From: an uncultured Lachnospiraceae bacterium
GTDB lineage: Bacteria > Bacillota > Clostridia > Lachnospirales > Lachnospiraceae
Length of the DNA stretch: 35,170 nt
Assembly (NCBI GenBank): GCA_902770965.1
Contig: CACXUY010000035.1
Span: forward strand, 1 to 35,170
Reading direction: 5' to 3'
The notes under the pieces are model-generated. The model was not told the origin of the DNA and made no database searches. It was given only the letters and a program-made list of their open reading frames with translations. The stretch's first letter is position 1; the number at the start of each line of letters is the position of its first letter. The position numbers and the translations under genes are program-made. Of the stretch, positions 1-7,237 are shown one piece after another.

Positions 1-296
1 TGAAAAAGCAAAAGTAAGAAAATGAAAGGAAACGCAAGAAAACAAGAACTTATGCGACCTTCAGGCAAATCCACCACTAAGCGGTGAATAATTCAGGTTT
101 AAATAATCAGCGTCAACGATTTTTTGTATAAATATGGCTGTTGACATAATAGCGTTGATATAATAATAATTTCATGGATTGTTTTGACGTAGCTTTTTGC
201 AATAATAGTTGGTATATGCTATTATAAGGAGTGATTACGTATAAACTTCCTTTGATGGGATATGTCATTTAATATATTTGAGTTAGAACAGGTTAT
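1..296. promoter_or_regulatory. AT-rich region upstream of the LacI-family gene
   Basis: No gene is visible here. The first 50 bases are A-rich and look like a degenerate tandem repeat. Two sigma-A-like promoters can be drawn. One has TTGCAA at 197-202 and TATTAT at 220-225 with a 17-base spacer. The other has a perfect TTGACA at 141-146, but its -10 choices around 159-170 are poor in sequence or spacing. GTTGA occurs at 140-144 and 155-159, and its complement TCAAC at 112-116. These could be part of an operator for autoregulation by the downstream regulator, but that is a guess. Confidence 0.45.
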
Positions 297-1292
297 ATGA
301 ATCACAAACGTTCCGTTCCTACAATGAAAGATGTCGCCAGGGAGGCCGGTGTGTCTCTGGGCACGGTCTCCAATTATTTCAACGGCAATCCGGTAAGAGA
401 AGCCAACAGGCAGCGCGTGGAAGAAGCTGTATCCAGGCTGAATTATCAGGTGAATGCCTCGGCCAGGGCGCTGAAGACCGACCGCACTGAGTGCATCGCG
501 CTATTGATGCCTTCGATCAGGCATCCGTTTTTTGCCGCGCTTACCGATGAGATCACGGATTGCCTTATGCAGCGCGGGTATAGAAATAATCTCATGATCA
601 CCAATTATGATCCGGATGCGGAAAAAAAGTCATTTAAGCTTGCAGTGCAGCATAAAATAGATGGGATAATAGGCCTGACTTACAATCAAAACCTGGAAGT
701 GGATCTGCCTGTTCCTTTTGTGACTATAGACAGCAATTTCCATTCAAAGATCCCATGCGTGTCATCGGATAATTATGGGGGCGGTCAGCTTGCGGCCGAA
801 AAATTATTAGAGCTTGGCTGTAAAAACCTGCTGTTCTTCCGCATTGATTCTAATATTTATGGAGAGGTGCAGAAGAGGGGATATGGCTTTGAAAGCGTAT
901 GTCGGAAGCGTGGGGTAAAATATGAATCGGTGATACTTACCGACTCTCAGACGGAGGCACCGTTTTATGAGTACCTCATGTCTCATGTTAAGGACGGCGT
1001 GCCAGAGTATGATGGGATCTTCTGTAATTCGGATATTCTGGCGAATCGAGTCGCGGTCTTTTTGAGGGGGCAGGGCATCGGAGTCCCCGAGATGGTACAG
1101 ATCATCGGATATGACGGAGTCGAGGATTTTTATACAGGGAAGCTTACTTGCTCCACTATAGTCCAGCCGATCCGTGAAATGGCAAAAGCTGCCGTTGATA
1201 TAGTGCTTAACACGAACATCAGCAATTATCCGGCGTGTGTTATCCTTCCGGTAAGATATGCGCCGGGAGGGACGACAAAAGATTCGGTTTGA
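297..1292 (+). CDS. LacI/GalR-family transcriptional regulator
   Basis: A one-component, ligand-responsive DNA-binding regulator of 331 residues, normal for the family. Residues 10-31 (MKDVAREAGVSLGTVSNYFN) are the LacI helix-turn-helix. The hinge follows near residues 50-62 (NYQVNASARALKT). From about residue 67 (IALLMPSIRHPFFAAL) runs a periplasmic-binding-protein-like sugar-sensing domain, including the C-terminal part with IIGYDGVEDFYTGKLTCSTIVQP, typical of the second lobe. The first ATG has only a weak AGG upstream. An ATG at 324 would start directly at the HTH but has no ribosome site, so the first is kept. The effector and target genes cannot be read from the sequence, and no sugar genes flank it. 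Confidence 0.93.
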   Translation: MNHKRSVPTMKDVAREAGVSLGTVSNYFNGNPVREANRQRVEEAVSRLNYQVNASARALKTDRTECIALLMPSIRHPFFAALTDEITDCLMQRGYRNNLMITNYDPDAEKKSFKLAVQHKIDGIIGLTYNQNLEVDLPVPFVTIDSNFHSKIPCVSSDNYGGGQLAAEKLLELGCKNLLFFRIDSNIYGEVQKRGYGFESVCRKRGVKYESVILTDSQTEAPFYEYLMSHVKDGVPEYDGIFCNSDILANRVAVFLRGQGIGVPEMVQIIGYDGVEDFYTGKLTCSTIVQPIREMAKAAVDIVLNTNISNYPACVILPVRYAPGGTTKDSV

Positions 1293-1585
1293 GGCGGAGG
1301 ACGACAGTTTTACCCTTCATAATTCCGGTCATGGTCTTACATCCACAGACGACCATGAAACCTTTTCTTTTATACTTGTGTCCATGTAAGCCGCTTTCAC
1401 AGGCAGCCATGAAAGGTTCCTTTCATACTTGGCATGCTGATGAGATGATTGAGTAGCCGTAGAGACCGCATCTGCAAGTCAGATATTGATGCGGCAGAAT
1501 TATCATCAATAGAGAAGCCATATAGGCTGCGTCAGCAAGTCAGATATTGATATGGAAAAACTACCATCAATAGAGGAGAAATACT
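1293..1585. other. Intergenic region with degenerate direct repeats and hairpins
   Basis: No convincing gene. TCATGGTC (1329-1336) and GACCATGA (1351-1358) form an 8-bp stem followed by a T-rich run, a plausible terminator for the LacI-family gene. A segment at 1353-1377 recurs with changes at 1408-1431 (both begin CCATGAAA and end ATACTTG). ATGAAAGG TT CCTTTCAT at 1409-1426 is a near-perfect palindrome. A second repeat family follows at 1455-1575. Confidence 0.6.
1455..1575 (+). repeat. Two imperfect 61-bp direct repeats, each with a TATTGAT/ATCAATA hairpin
   Basis: The 17-base string at 1474-1490 is repeated exactly at 1535-1551, and flanking bases also match, giving a period of 61. In each unit TATTGAT (1484-1490 and 1545-1551) can pair with ATCAATA downstream (near 1505-1511 and 1566-1572). 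The second unit ends at the ribosome site of the small membrane protein gene, so both hairpins would lie in its leader. Confidence 0.7.
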
Positions 1586-1885
1586 ATGCCACCTTTCACT
1601 ATACTCATGTTGATTTTTGCGGGAGCTTTGCTCATTTATGCCGGCATCATGGCTCTTACTAAGGACTATGACATGCTGCCGATCCGGGCGAGGCAATCGG
1701 TGAAGCCGAAGAACAAGAAGAAATATGCCTTTCAGCTTTCGAAGGTGATCGCGCTGGTCGCTGCGGCACCGGCCTTGAGCGGTATCGTCGGCATATGGAC
1801 TCCTCTGGGAGCAGGCATAGTGTTCGTTGTTGGATTGATAGTGTTCCTCTGGATCGGCACGAAGATTATGAAGGGCGTTTCATGA
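1586..1885 (+). CDS. Small integral membrane protein, unknown function
   Basis: A 99-residue protein with a GAGGAG ribosome site 7-8 bases upstream of the ATG. A hydrophobic helix spans residues 4-24 (ILMLIFAGALLIYAGIMAL). A basic loop follows (RARQSVKPKNKKKYAFQ, 36-52), then one long or two short hydrophobic stretches covering about 54-94. The layout resembles small DUF3784-like membrane proteins of Firmicutes, but I cannot confirm that. It stands alone between the LacI-family gene and the HEPN/MNT pair. Coding is supported by the ribosome site and the clean membrane topology. Confidence 0.75.
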   Translation: MPPFTILMLIFAGALLIYAGIMALTKDYDMLPIRARQSVKPKNKKKYAFQLSKVIALVAAAPALSGIVGIWTPLGAGIVFVVGLIVFLWIGTKIMKGVS

Positions 1886-1978
1886 GATTTAGGCATGTCA
1901 GCAAACCGTGCTAATCCCCCAAAACGTACTTAACCGCATAGACAGACATATTTCATCAAGGCAGAAAGGCGGATGCGG

Positions 1979-2383
1979 ATGATTGATTATAGAAACGATA
2001 ATAATATGGAAAGAACCATTGTGACAGCAAGAGCTGCCGTAGATGTCCCTGACAGTTTAGGCAAGGATGTTTATGATGAGCTAGTGGATAGGATAATAAA
2101 TGCACTTGAGGGACAGGTGATTCGAATTGTCCTTTATGGTTCTGTAGCAAGAGGTACAAACGAGATAGATTCGGATATCGATATTGCGGTATTCGTACAT
2201 GAAAGACTGGATCATGTTTTGGAGGATCGTCTTTCAGACGTTATTGTCGATATGAATCTGAAGTATAACAAGATCTTTTCGGTTATAGATATTGACGAAT
2301 CGGTTTATCTTAAGTGGAAAAACGTCACTCCTTTTTATCAGAATGTGGAGAAGGAGGGGATTGTATTATGGAAGGCAGCATAG
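1979..2383 (+). CDS. MNT-type minimal nucleotidyltransferase (probable antitoxin of a HEPN/MNT pair)
   Basis: A nucleotidyltransferase-fold protein of about 134 residues. The signature GS-x10-DxD is exact: GSVARGTNEIDSDID, followed by a third acidic position in SVIDIDES. In characterised HEPN/MNT modules such as HepT/MntA the MNT protein transfers AMP to tyrosine of the HEPN toxin and so neutralises it; that role is inferred here. The ATG at 1979 is chosen because AAGGCGG (1966-1972) lies 6 bases upstream. An in-frame ATG at 1973 abuts the ribosome site and would add two residues. The stop overlaps the start of the HEPN gene by 16 bases, which implies translational coupling. Confidence 0.87.
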   Translation: MIDYRNDNNMERTIVTARAAVDVPDSLGKDVYDELVDRIINALEGQVIRIVLYGSVARGTNEIDSDIDIAVFVHERLDHVLEDRLSDVIVDMNLKYNKIFSVIDIDESVYLKWKNVTPFYQNVEKEGIVLWKAA

Positions 2384-2772
2384 TCGATTTATCCAAATAT
2401 AGGCTGGAAAGGGCTAGAGAAGATTTTAAAACTGCCAATGATAACTTTGTTGAGGGCAGCTACAGGGCATCTGTCAACCGTTCATATTATGCAATTTTTC
2501 ATGCATTGAGGGCAATAACAGCTTTAGATCAATTTGACTCAGGAAAACATTCTGGTATTATGGCATATGTGAATCAGCATTATGTAAAAAAAGGCGTATT
2601 TGATAAGGCGTTTTCAAAAAACGTGGATTCGGCTTTTAGACTTAGAGAAAAAGCAGATTATGAAGATTTTTATATTGTGTCAATCGAGGATGCTAAAGCT
2701 CAAATTGGCAAAGCGAAGGTAATTATTCAGCTAGTAGAAGAGTATGTTAGAACTAGATGGCAGGAGGTATAA
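2368..2772 (+). CDS. HEPN-domain protein (probable toxin partner of the MNT gene)
   Basis: A mostly helical protein of 134 residues of the HEPN/UPF0332 type. The conserved core NRSYYAIFHALRA contains R38-x6-H45, matching the R-x4-6-H motif of HEPN RNases, so an RNA-cleaving activity is plausible. Start choice: AAGGAGGGG (2351-2359) sits 8 bases before the ATG at 2368, inside the end of the MNT gene. The longer reading frame from 2314 has no ribosome site. The order MNT then HEPN, the overlap and the shared hairpin terminator fit a two-gene toxin-antitoxin-like unit. The RX4HXY adenylylation motif known from HepT is not obvious, so how the pair is controlled is open. Confidence 0.87.
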   Translation: MEGSIVDLSKYRLERAREDFKTANDNFVEGSYRASVNRSYYAIFHALRAITALDQFDSGKHSGIMAYVNQHYVKKGVFDKAFSKNVDSAFRLREKADYEDFYIVSIEDAKAQIGKAKVIIQLVEEYVRTRWQEV

Positions 2773-2999
2773 TATGACCATAGGGTGATGACCGTTTTGT
2801 GTGCATATTTGCAGCCGGTATGGTATTTTCTTACATGAATCAACTGGTACAGCATGAATATATACGCAAGTTTGTTTAGAATGATTAATGTGATTAATGA
2901 AATGATAGGTAAGTATTGCTCCAAAAGATAAAGCCGTCCATAGTGACGGCTTTATCTTTGACCAACACTCATGGTTTACCCTACGAGTAAAGAGGATTA
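2773..2999. other. Gene-free spacer after the HEPN/MNT pair
   Basis: No gene seen. It holds AT-rich sequence, the 15-bp-stem hairpin at 2924-2959, and the beginning of the degraded nuclease region. Confidence 0.6.
2924..2959. terminator. Strong 15-bp hairpin terminator, possibly bidirectional
   Basis: AAAGATAAAGCCGTC (2924-2938) is perfectly complementary to 2945-2959 with a 6-base loop. The outer end of the stem is A/T-rich, giving a TTTATCTTT tail on either strand. It lies 150 bases after the HEPN stop and between convergent units: the HEPN/MNT genes from the left and minus-strand remnants from the right. Confidence 0.85.
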
Positions 3000-3056
3000 C
3001 CTATCACCGATGTAATCCAGAACTCGATATCTCTTGAGGAATTCAGGAAGCAGGAT
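3000..3056 (-). pseudogene. Short remnant of an Rpn-family nuclease gene (copy 1)
   Basis: Read on the minus strand this segment gives ILLPEFLKRYRVLDYIGD. It closely matches IQLPEFRKRYRTLESVIG encoded at 3610-3661, which leads into the better preserved remnant. Only about 19 codons survive, with no start and no downstream continuation. Two remnants of the same family in the same orientation suggest a duplication or two insertions followed by decay. Confidence 0.65.
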
Positions 3057-3283
3057 GTGGTATATCGAAAACCTGCATGCCCCGTTCCGTGGTGTCACCA
3101 CGCATATAAAGCCCTGCGGATTGCTTCGCACTTCGCACTCCCACAATCCGCAACAAGTATTCGCATTTTACGTCGGCTGTCGCCGGTCCTAAGCTCATAC
3201 ATGTTAGCATCGCTAGAGCGCGCACGACCTAGAACGCAGGCGTTCAGTTCGTGTACGTTCTGCGACCGGGCTTTATACAGTAA
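3057..3283. repeat. Intergenic segment with inverted repeat TGCGGATTG / CAATCCGCA
   Basis: No gene seen between the two nuclease remnants. TGCGGATTG (3115-3123) and CAATCCGCA (3144-3152) form a 9-bp stem whose loop contains the near-repeat CTTCGCACTTCGCAC. The segment looks like a palindromic intergenic repeat. Whether it is dispersed in the genome cannot be seen from one copy. Confidence 0.45.
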
Positions 3284-3664
3284 TTACAGAGCCTCAACTT
3301 CCTCGATGGAGAGACCGATAACTTTAGCTATCTTCGAAAGATCAATGCCCTCATCTTTGAAGCCTTTGGTATACGTTATTTTCTGTTTTTCTGAAGCTTC
3401 ATCCACAGCTGTCTGAATCTGTGAGGCAACGTCTCGTTTGCCGTCTTCCACCATCCGATAGCGCCGCAGCAGATCCGGATCATCGATGGCTATGTTGTAA
3501 CGCAAGGCAAAATTCTTCATTCCTTCAGTCATATCAGATAGCACCTCCATTTCATTCTTGTCCTTGTAAGCCTCATCCAGCAAGAAAAGCCATGAGTTGA
3601 ACGGATTCCCTATCACCGATTCCAGAGTCCGATATCTCTTGCGGAACTCAGGAAGCTGGATGTC
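3284..3664 (-). pseudogene. 3' remnant of an Rpn-family recombination-promoting nuclease / PD-(D/E)XK transposase-like gene
   Basis: The open frame begins right after a TAA (3665-3667) and encodes about 126 residues. The first ATG (end 3616) falls inside conserved sequence (IGNPFNSWLFLLDEAYKDK), so the true N-terminal half with the nuclease core is missing. The visible part contains MTEGMKNFALRYNIAIDD and a C-terminal tail with GIDLSKIAKVIGLSIEEVE, the helical end typical of Rpn-like proteins in Firmicutes. The catalytic PD-(D/E)XK residues lie in the lost part, so the product would be inactive as a nuclease. Confidence 0.75.
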
Positions 3665-3711
3665 TTATAGTATATCGCAAATTTGTTGTTTGGGCGGATA
3701 GGATTTATTTA

Positions 3712-3740
3712 TTGTCTGAAATCCTTCGATGCGTTACAAT
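3712..3740 (+). promoter_or_regulatory. Sigma-A-type promoter of the AAA/PD-(D/E)XK gene
   Basis: TTGTCT at 3712-3717 and TACAAT at 3735-3740 are separated by exactly 17 bases. The start codon lies about 40 bases further on, after an AAAGGA ribosome site. Confidence 0.6.
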
Positions 3741-3785
3741 GTAGTGTAGTATAGTGGAACGGAGAGAAAGAAAGGATTGCTGCGC

Positions 3786-5522
3786 ATGGAACGGAAGAAG
3801 ATCGGTATCGGATACGAAGAATATAAACGGTTGATCGATGACAGTTGTTATTATGTGGACAAAACGCTGTTGGTCAGGGATGTTCTGGAAAAAGGCGGCA
3901 TGGTAACTCTTTTTACGCGGCCGCGCCGTTTTGGGAAGACTCTGGCGCTTTCTATGCTGCGCACTTTTTTTGAAGCGGAGATCGGCAGCGATGGGAAACC
4001 GATTGATAACAGCCGGTATTTTTCTGGGATGAAGATCATGGGCTGCGGCGATGAGGTGCTCTCAAGGCTAGGGAAGCACCCGGTGATCAAGCTGTCCCTG
4101 AAATCTGCGAAACAGAATGATTTCAGAACGTCGATTCTACGGCTGCGGGATCAGATCGTTGCGGAGTTTTTGAGACATGACTATCTTTGCGGCTCCGAGC
4201 GTCTCTCAACGACGGATCTGCAGACGCTGCAGGATCTGATGCTTCCGGAAAGAGAGAAAAATATCCGCACGGCAGAGGATCTTCAGAGGGAGATGGGAAG
4301 GTACGCCACGTCCCTGCAATTTCTCTCATCTGTGCTTGCCAGGCATCATGGACGAAAAGTGATCGTCCTTATTGACGAATATGACGTCCCTCTGGAAAAT
4401 GCATACTTTGAAGGATTCTACGATGATATAGTCGCTTTTATACGCTCGCTCTTTGAATCTGTGCTTAAGACAAATGATGCTCTGGAATTTGCCGTAATAA
4501 CAGGCTGTCTTCGGATCAGCAGGGAAAGCATTTTTACCGGCCTGAACCATCTGAATATTATCTCCATCCGGGATGATGATTTTTCCGAGGACTTTGGGTT
4601 TACGGAAATGGAAACGATAAATATGCTTCGGGACTACGGAATAGAGGACCGAATACCGGAGGCAAAGGAATGGTATGATGGATATTTATTCGGAAAAAAA
4701 GAAATCTACAATCCGTGGAGCATCACTGTCTATGTTAATGCGATAGTAAATAAAGGAAGACAGTTTCCCGAACCTTATTGGTCCAATACGTCCTCCAACT
4801 CAATTGTTAAGGATCTGATCTGGCAATCGGACGAAGAGCGGAAGAAGGAGCTGGACTGTCTGGTTGAGGGAGGCGTCATTGAAAAGAAGATTCATGAGGA
4901 CATCACCTACGGCGATATCCACGAGTCAGACGATAATCTCTGGAACTTCCTGTTTTTTACCGGTTATCTGAAAAAGATCTCCGAGCGGAAGGAAGACAAA
5001 TACGTCTATGTGACCATGAAGATACCGAATAAAGAGATTGCATATATCTATGAAGAACACATCCAGGGATGGTTCGATAACATCGTGAAGAATACTGATC
5101 GGACGACTTTCTACAGGGCAGTTCTGGACGAGAACACGGAGGGTATGGAGGATTACCTGAACGGTCTTCTTGACAGGACTATCAGCACCTTTGACAGCAG
5201 TGAGTCTTTTTATCATGGCTTTCTCCTCTCGCTCCTTTATGGGGTTCCGGGTTATGACCCTAAATCCAACCGCGAGGAGGGGGACGGTCGGCCGGACATC
5301 GTGCTTGAGCCAAGACGTCCCCGCAGCCCTGCTATATTATTTGAAGTCAAGGTTCGAAAAAAGTTCACTGAGATGTCCGGCGGCATCCAGGAAGCCTTTG
5401 GTCAGCTCCGTGACATGCGTTACGAGGAAGGGATTTTGAACGATGGCTTTTTCGGAGTAAAATCATATGGGGTGTGCTTCTGCAAGAAGAGCTGCATCAT
5501 AGAAAAATATGTCGCCCGGTGA
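3786..5522 (+). CDS. AAA-ATPase-like protein with C-terminal PD-(D/E)XK nuclease domain
   Basis: A full-length 578-residue member of the AAA-ATPase_like (PF09820) plus PDDEXK_9 (PF08011) family common in gut and rumen anaerobes; its cellular role is unknown. The N-terminus carries YYVDKTLLV followed by the characteristic P-loop TRPRRFGKTL (residues 44-53). Walker B is VIVLIDEYDVP near 192-202. The C-terminal nuclease core is GRPDIVLE ... AILFEVKV (about 501-525), giving the D and ExK acids. ATG 3786 is preferred over TTG 3777 because AAAGGA (3771-3776) is 9 bases upstream. It has its own promoter. The decayed relative 170 bases downstream suggests local duplication or repeated insertion. Confidence 0.9.
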   Translation: MERKKIGIGYEEYKRLIDDSCYYVDKTLLVRDVLEKGGMVTLFTRPRRFGKTLALSMLRTFFEAEIGSDGKPIDNSRYFSGMKIMGCGDEVLSRLGKHPVIKLSLKSAKQNDFRTSILRLRDQIVAEFLRHDYLCGSERLSTTDLQTLQDLMLPEREKNIRTAEDLQREMGRYATSLQFLSSVLARHHGRKVIVLIDEYDVPLENAYFEGFYDDIVAFIRSLFESVLKTNDALEFAVITGCLRISRESIFTGLNHLNIISIRDDDFSEDFGFTEMETINMLRDYGIEDRIPEAKEWYDGYLFGKKEIYNPWSITVYVNAIVNKGRQFPEPYWSNTSSNSIVKDLIWQSDEERKKELDCLVEGGVIEKKIHEDITYGDIHESDDNLWNFLFFTGYLKKISERKEDKYVYVTMKIPNKEIAYIYEEHIQGWFDNIVKNTDRTTFYRAVLDENTEGMEDYLNGLLDRTISTFDSSESFYHGFLLSLLYGVPGYDPKSNREEGDGRPDIVLEPRRPRSPAILFEVKVRKKFTEMSGGIQEAFGQLRDMRYEEGILNDGFFGVKSYGVCFCKKSCIIEKYVAR

Positions 5523-5689
5523 TGTGGACTGCGAAAGCACAATGATGTCTCTGGTATGAATAAATTTATATAAGTAAGCTTGTCGTTGCGAAGATTCGTT
5601 GAATGTTGTAACTTACATAATAGTATACTGTTGCGTTATATATGGGAAGAGCGCAGACCTGCAGATAGAGACCTTGAAGGGAGCGGCGA

Positions 5690-6184
5690 ATGGGTACGTA
5701 TTTTAATCCTGGCAATCTGGCGTTCAGACGCAAGAAGATTCCGCTGGCGGATATTCCTTCAAGGATTGCGGCTGTGATAAAAGATGAGGTGCTGGCCATT
5801 GCTCCGCAGATGCTGAAGGATAAAAGTCTGGAGGAGTGTTTGATTCACTTCGTTGAAATTCCTGTAAGTAAACCTATTAGATTGATCGTAGGGGACAGGG
5901 TCACTGTTAATGTCGATACCCTTTCAGAATGACTTTGAATCCTTTGAAAGCGCGGACGATGTGCTGACATTGCGGATGTGGTGTATATCCCCGTACGGTT
6001 CTCAAAGCTTCCGCCCATGGTTGTCGAGCTTAAGTGGAACAAGACTGCAGGCGGCGCGATTTCTCTGATAAAAGAGAAAGGATATGCCGCAAGTTTGAAG
6101 CCTTATGCAGGCAATATCCTTCTGGTCGGGATAAACTACGATGAGAAGACCGGAAGACATGAATGTAAGATTGAAAAAGCTTAA
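5690..6184 (+). pseudogene. Decayed AAA-ATPase-like/PD-(D/E)XK gene
   Basis: Pieces of the same family as the upstream gene, in two or more frames. The start region is intact, with AAGGGAG before an ATG at 5690 and MGTYFNPGN, a common N-terminus in this family. The P-loop ATPase core is absent. Frame 1 then reads IRLIVGDRVTVNVDT and stops at 5932. A shifted frame continues FQNDFESFESADDVLT. Another shift gives ADVVYIPVRFSKLPPMVVELKWNK through ILLVGINYDEKT to 6184, the PD-(D/E)XK C-terminus with its ELK motif. At least one large internal deletion and two frame changes are needed, so no functional protein is expected. Confidence 0.75.
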
Positions 6185-6244
6185 AAATCAGTTGAGCATA
6201 GACAGTGTCTTTGGGCGGCTGCTTTTGGAGGAACGGAAGAGAAG

Positions 6245-7129
6245 ATGAGAGTAGTGTATCTGGGCACAGACGCAATGCTGCCTTGTTTGGAGTATTTGTT
6301 GGATGAGCATGAGGTCATGGCTTTGTACACCTGCGGAGGTCAGGAGGACTACTTTCGGTCGGAGCATATAGCAAACATGGCCCATGAAGCCGGCATCCCC
6401 TGCTGCCCTGAGCCGATTGATGAAGCCGCGGAGCGCAGGCTTATCAAGGACGGATGCGAGCTTTTTATAAGCGCGGATTATGGCCGCAAGATTCCTGTTC
6501 TTTCGGAAGAAGAAGGCTTCTTCGGGATAAATATCCATACCTCTCTGCTGCCGGAGGGACGCAGCTATTGCCCGATAGAATGCGCACTTGAACGAGGCGA
6601 GATTGAGACTGGCGTCACTATTCACAAGCTGGCTGAAAGATTTGACAGAGGGGACATCATCAGCCAGAGGAGGCTTCCGATTCATCCTGAAGACGACAGT
6701 ATTGACCTGTATCTTGGCTTGGCTGCAGCTGCCGAAGCCATGCTCGAAGAGATATTGGGAGATTTCGCCAAGTTCTGGGGAAATGCGGCGGCGCAAGGAC
6801 CGGAAGGGTCGTTCTGGCGGCTGGAGCATTTTCGGGATGCGCGGCTGAATCATGACATGAGCGTTGCGGAAGCCATCGGCATATATCGGATATACAACAG
6901 GATGACAAGGATTAAGGTGGGCGGAAAGGTGTATTTCATCACTGCACTTGAAACAGGAAGGGCTATTATAAATGCTAATATAAATAATGCTAATATAAAT
7001 AAGGAAGAAATACTTTTGGGGGGACAGATGCTTTACCGTCTCAGGGATGGGCATCTGAGGCTGACGCTAGAGGAAGCGGACAATCCGGATGCTGTGTGGG
7101 AGTGCGACAGATATCCATTTCGATTTTAA
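6245..7129 (+). CDS. Formyltransferase-family enzyme (methionyl-tRNA formyltransferase-like fold)
   Basis: A 294-residue protein with the N10-formyltetrahydrofolate-dependent hydrolase/transferase fold. MRVVYLGTDA opens the Rossmann-like domain. INIHTSLLPEGRSYCPIE holds N96 and H98, and FDRGDII holds D134. These match the catalytic Asn-His-Asp set of methionyl-tRNA formyltransferase with the same 38-residue spacing. The C-terminal part (RDARLNHDMSVAEAI..VGGKVYFI) is degenerate. It is not next to def or other translation genes, so a role in formylating an amino sugar or metabolite is as likely as fmt itself. A 15-bp in-frame tandem repeat lies near the end. Its start follows GGAAGAGAAG. Confidence 0.8.
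   Translation: MRVVYLGTDAMLPCLEYLLDEHEVMALYTCGGQEDYFRSEHIANMAHEAGIPCCPEPIDEAAERRLIKDGCELFISADYGRKIPVLSEEEGFFGINIHTSLLPEGRSYCPIECALERGEIETGVTIHKLAERFDRGDIISQRRLPIHPEDDSIDLYLGLAAAAEAMLEEILGDFAKFWGNAAAQGPEGSFWRLEHFRDARLNHDMSVAEAIGIYRIYNRMTRIKVGGKVYFITALETGRAIINANINNANINKEEILLGGQMLYRLRDGHLRLTLEEADNPDAVWECDRYPFRF
6971..7000 (+). repeat. In-frame 15-bp tandem duplication in the formyltransferase-like gene
   Basis: AATGCTAATATAAAT occurs twice head to tail (6971-6985 and 6986-7000), encoding the low-complexity stretch INANINNANINK in a surface loop-like part of the C-terminal domain. Confidence 0.9.
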
Positions 7130-7223
7130 AAGATAAATGGAGTGGTAAAAAGATAAGGGAATGGTAAAAAAGATAAGGGAATGATAAAAAAGACAATGGA
7201 ATGAAAAAAAGACAAGGGAATGG
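7128..7223 (+). repeat. Intergenic tandem array, five units of 18-20 bp
   Basis: Units of the form A4-7 GATAAGGGAATGGT run from the stop codon of the formyltransferase-like gene into the start region of the phosphatase gene (7128-7146, 7147-7165, 7166-7185, 7186-7203, 7204-7223). Most units contain AAGGGAATG, a ribosome-site-like purine run directly followed by ATG. Confidence 0.9.
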
Positions 7224-7237
7224 AGAGGACGACAGAC

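Noticed and set aside
141-170. TTGACA at 141 as the main promoter of the LacI-family gene
   Set aside because: The TATAAT that follows (159-164) leaves only a 12-base spacer, and the 17-base alternative is a poor -10, so it is kept only as a possibility.
231-272. Short GTG-initiated leader peptide next to AAGGAG
   Set aside because: The purine run abuts the GTG with no spacing and the peptide would be only 13 residues; chance is more likely.
1235-1456. 73-residue plus-strand frame overlapping the end of the LacI-family gene
   Set aside because: It has no ribosome site, overlaps conserved regulator codons and runs through the repeat region; composition is not protein-like.
6188-7054. 288-residue minus-strand open frame opposite the formyltransferase-like gene
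   Set aside because: The plus strand encodes a clear enzyme with catalytic motifs; the minus frame has none and is a codon-bias shadow.
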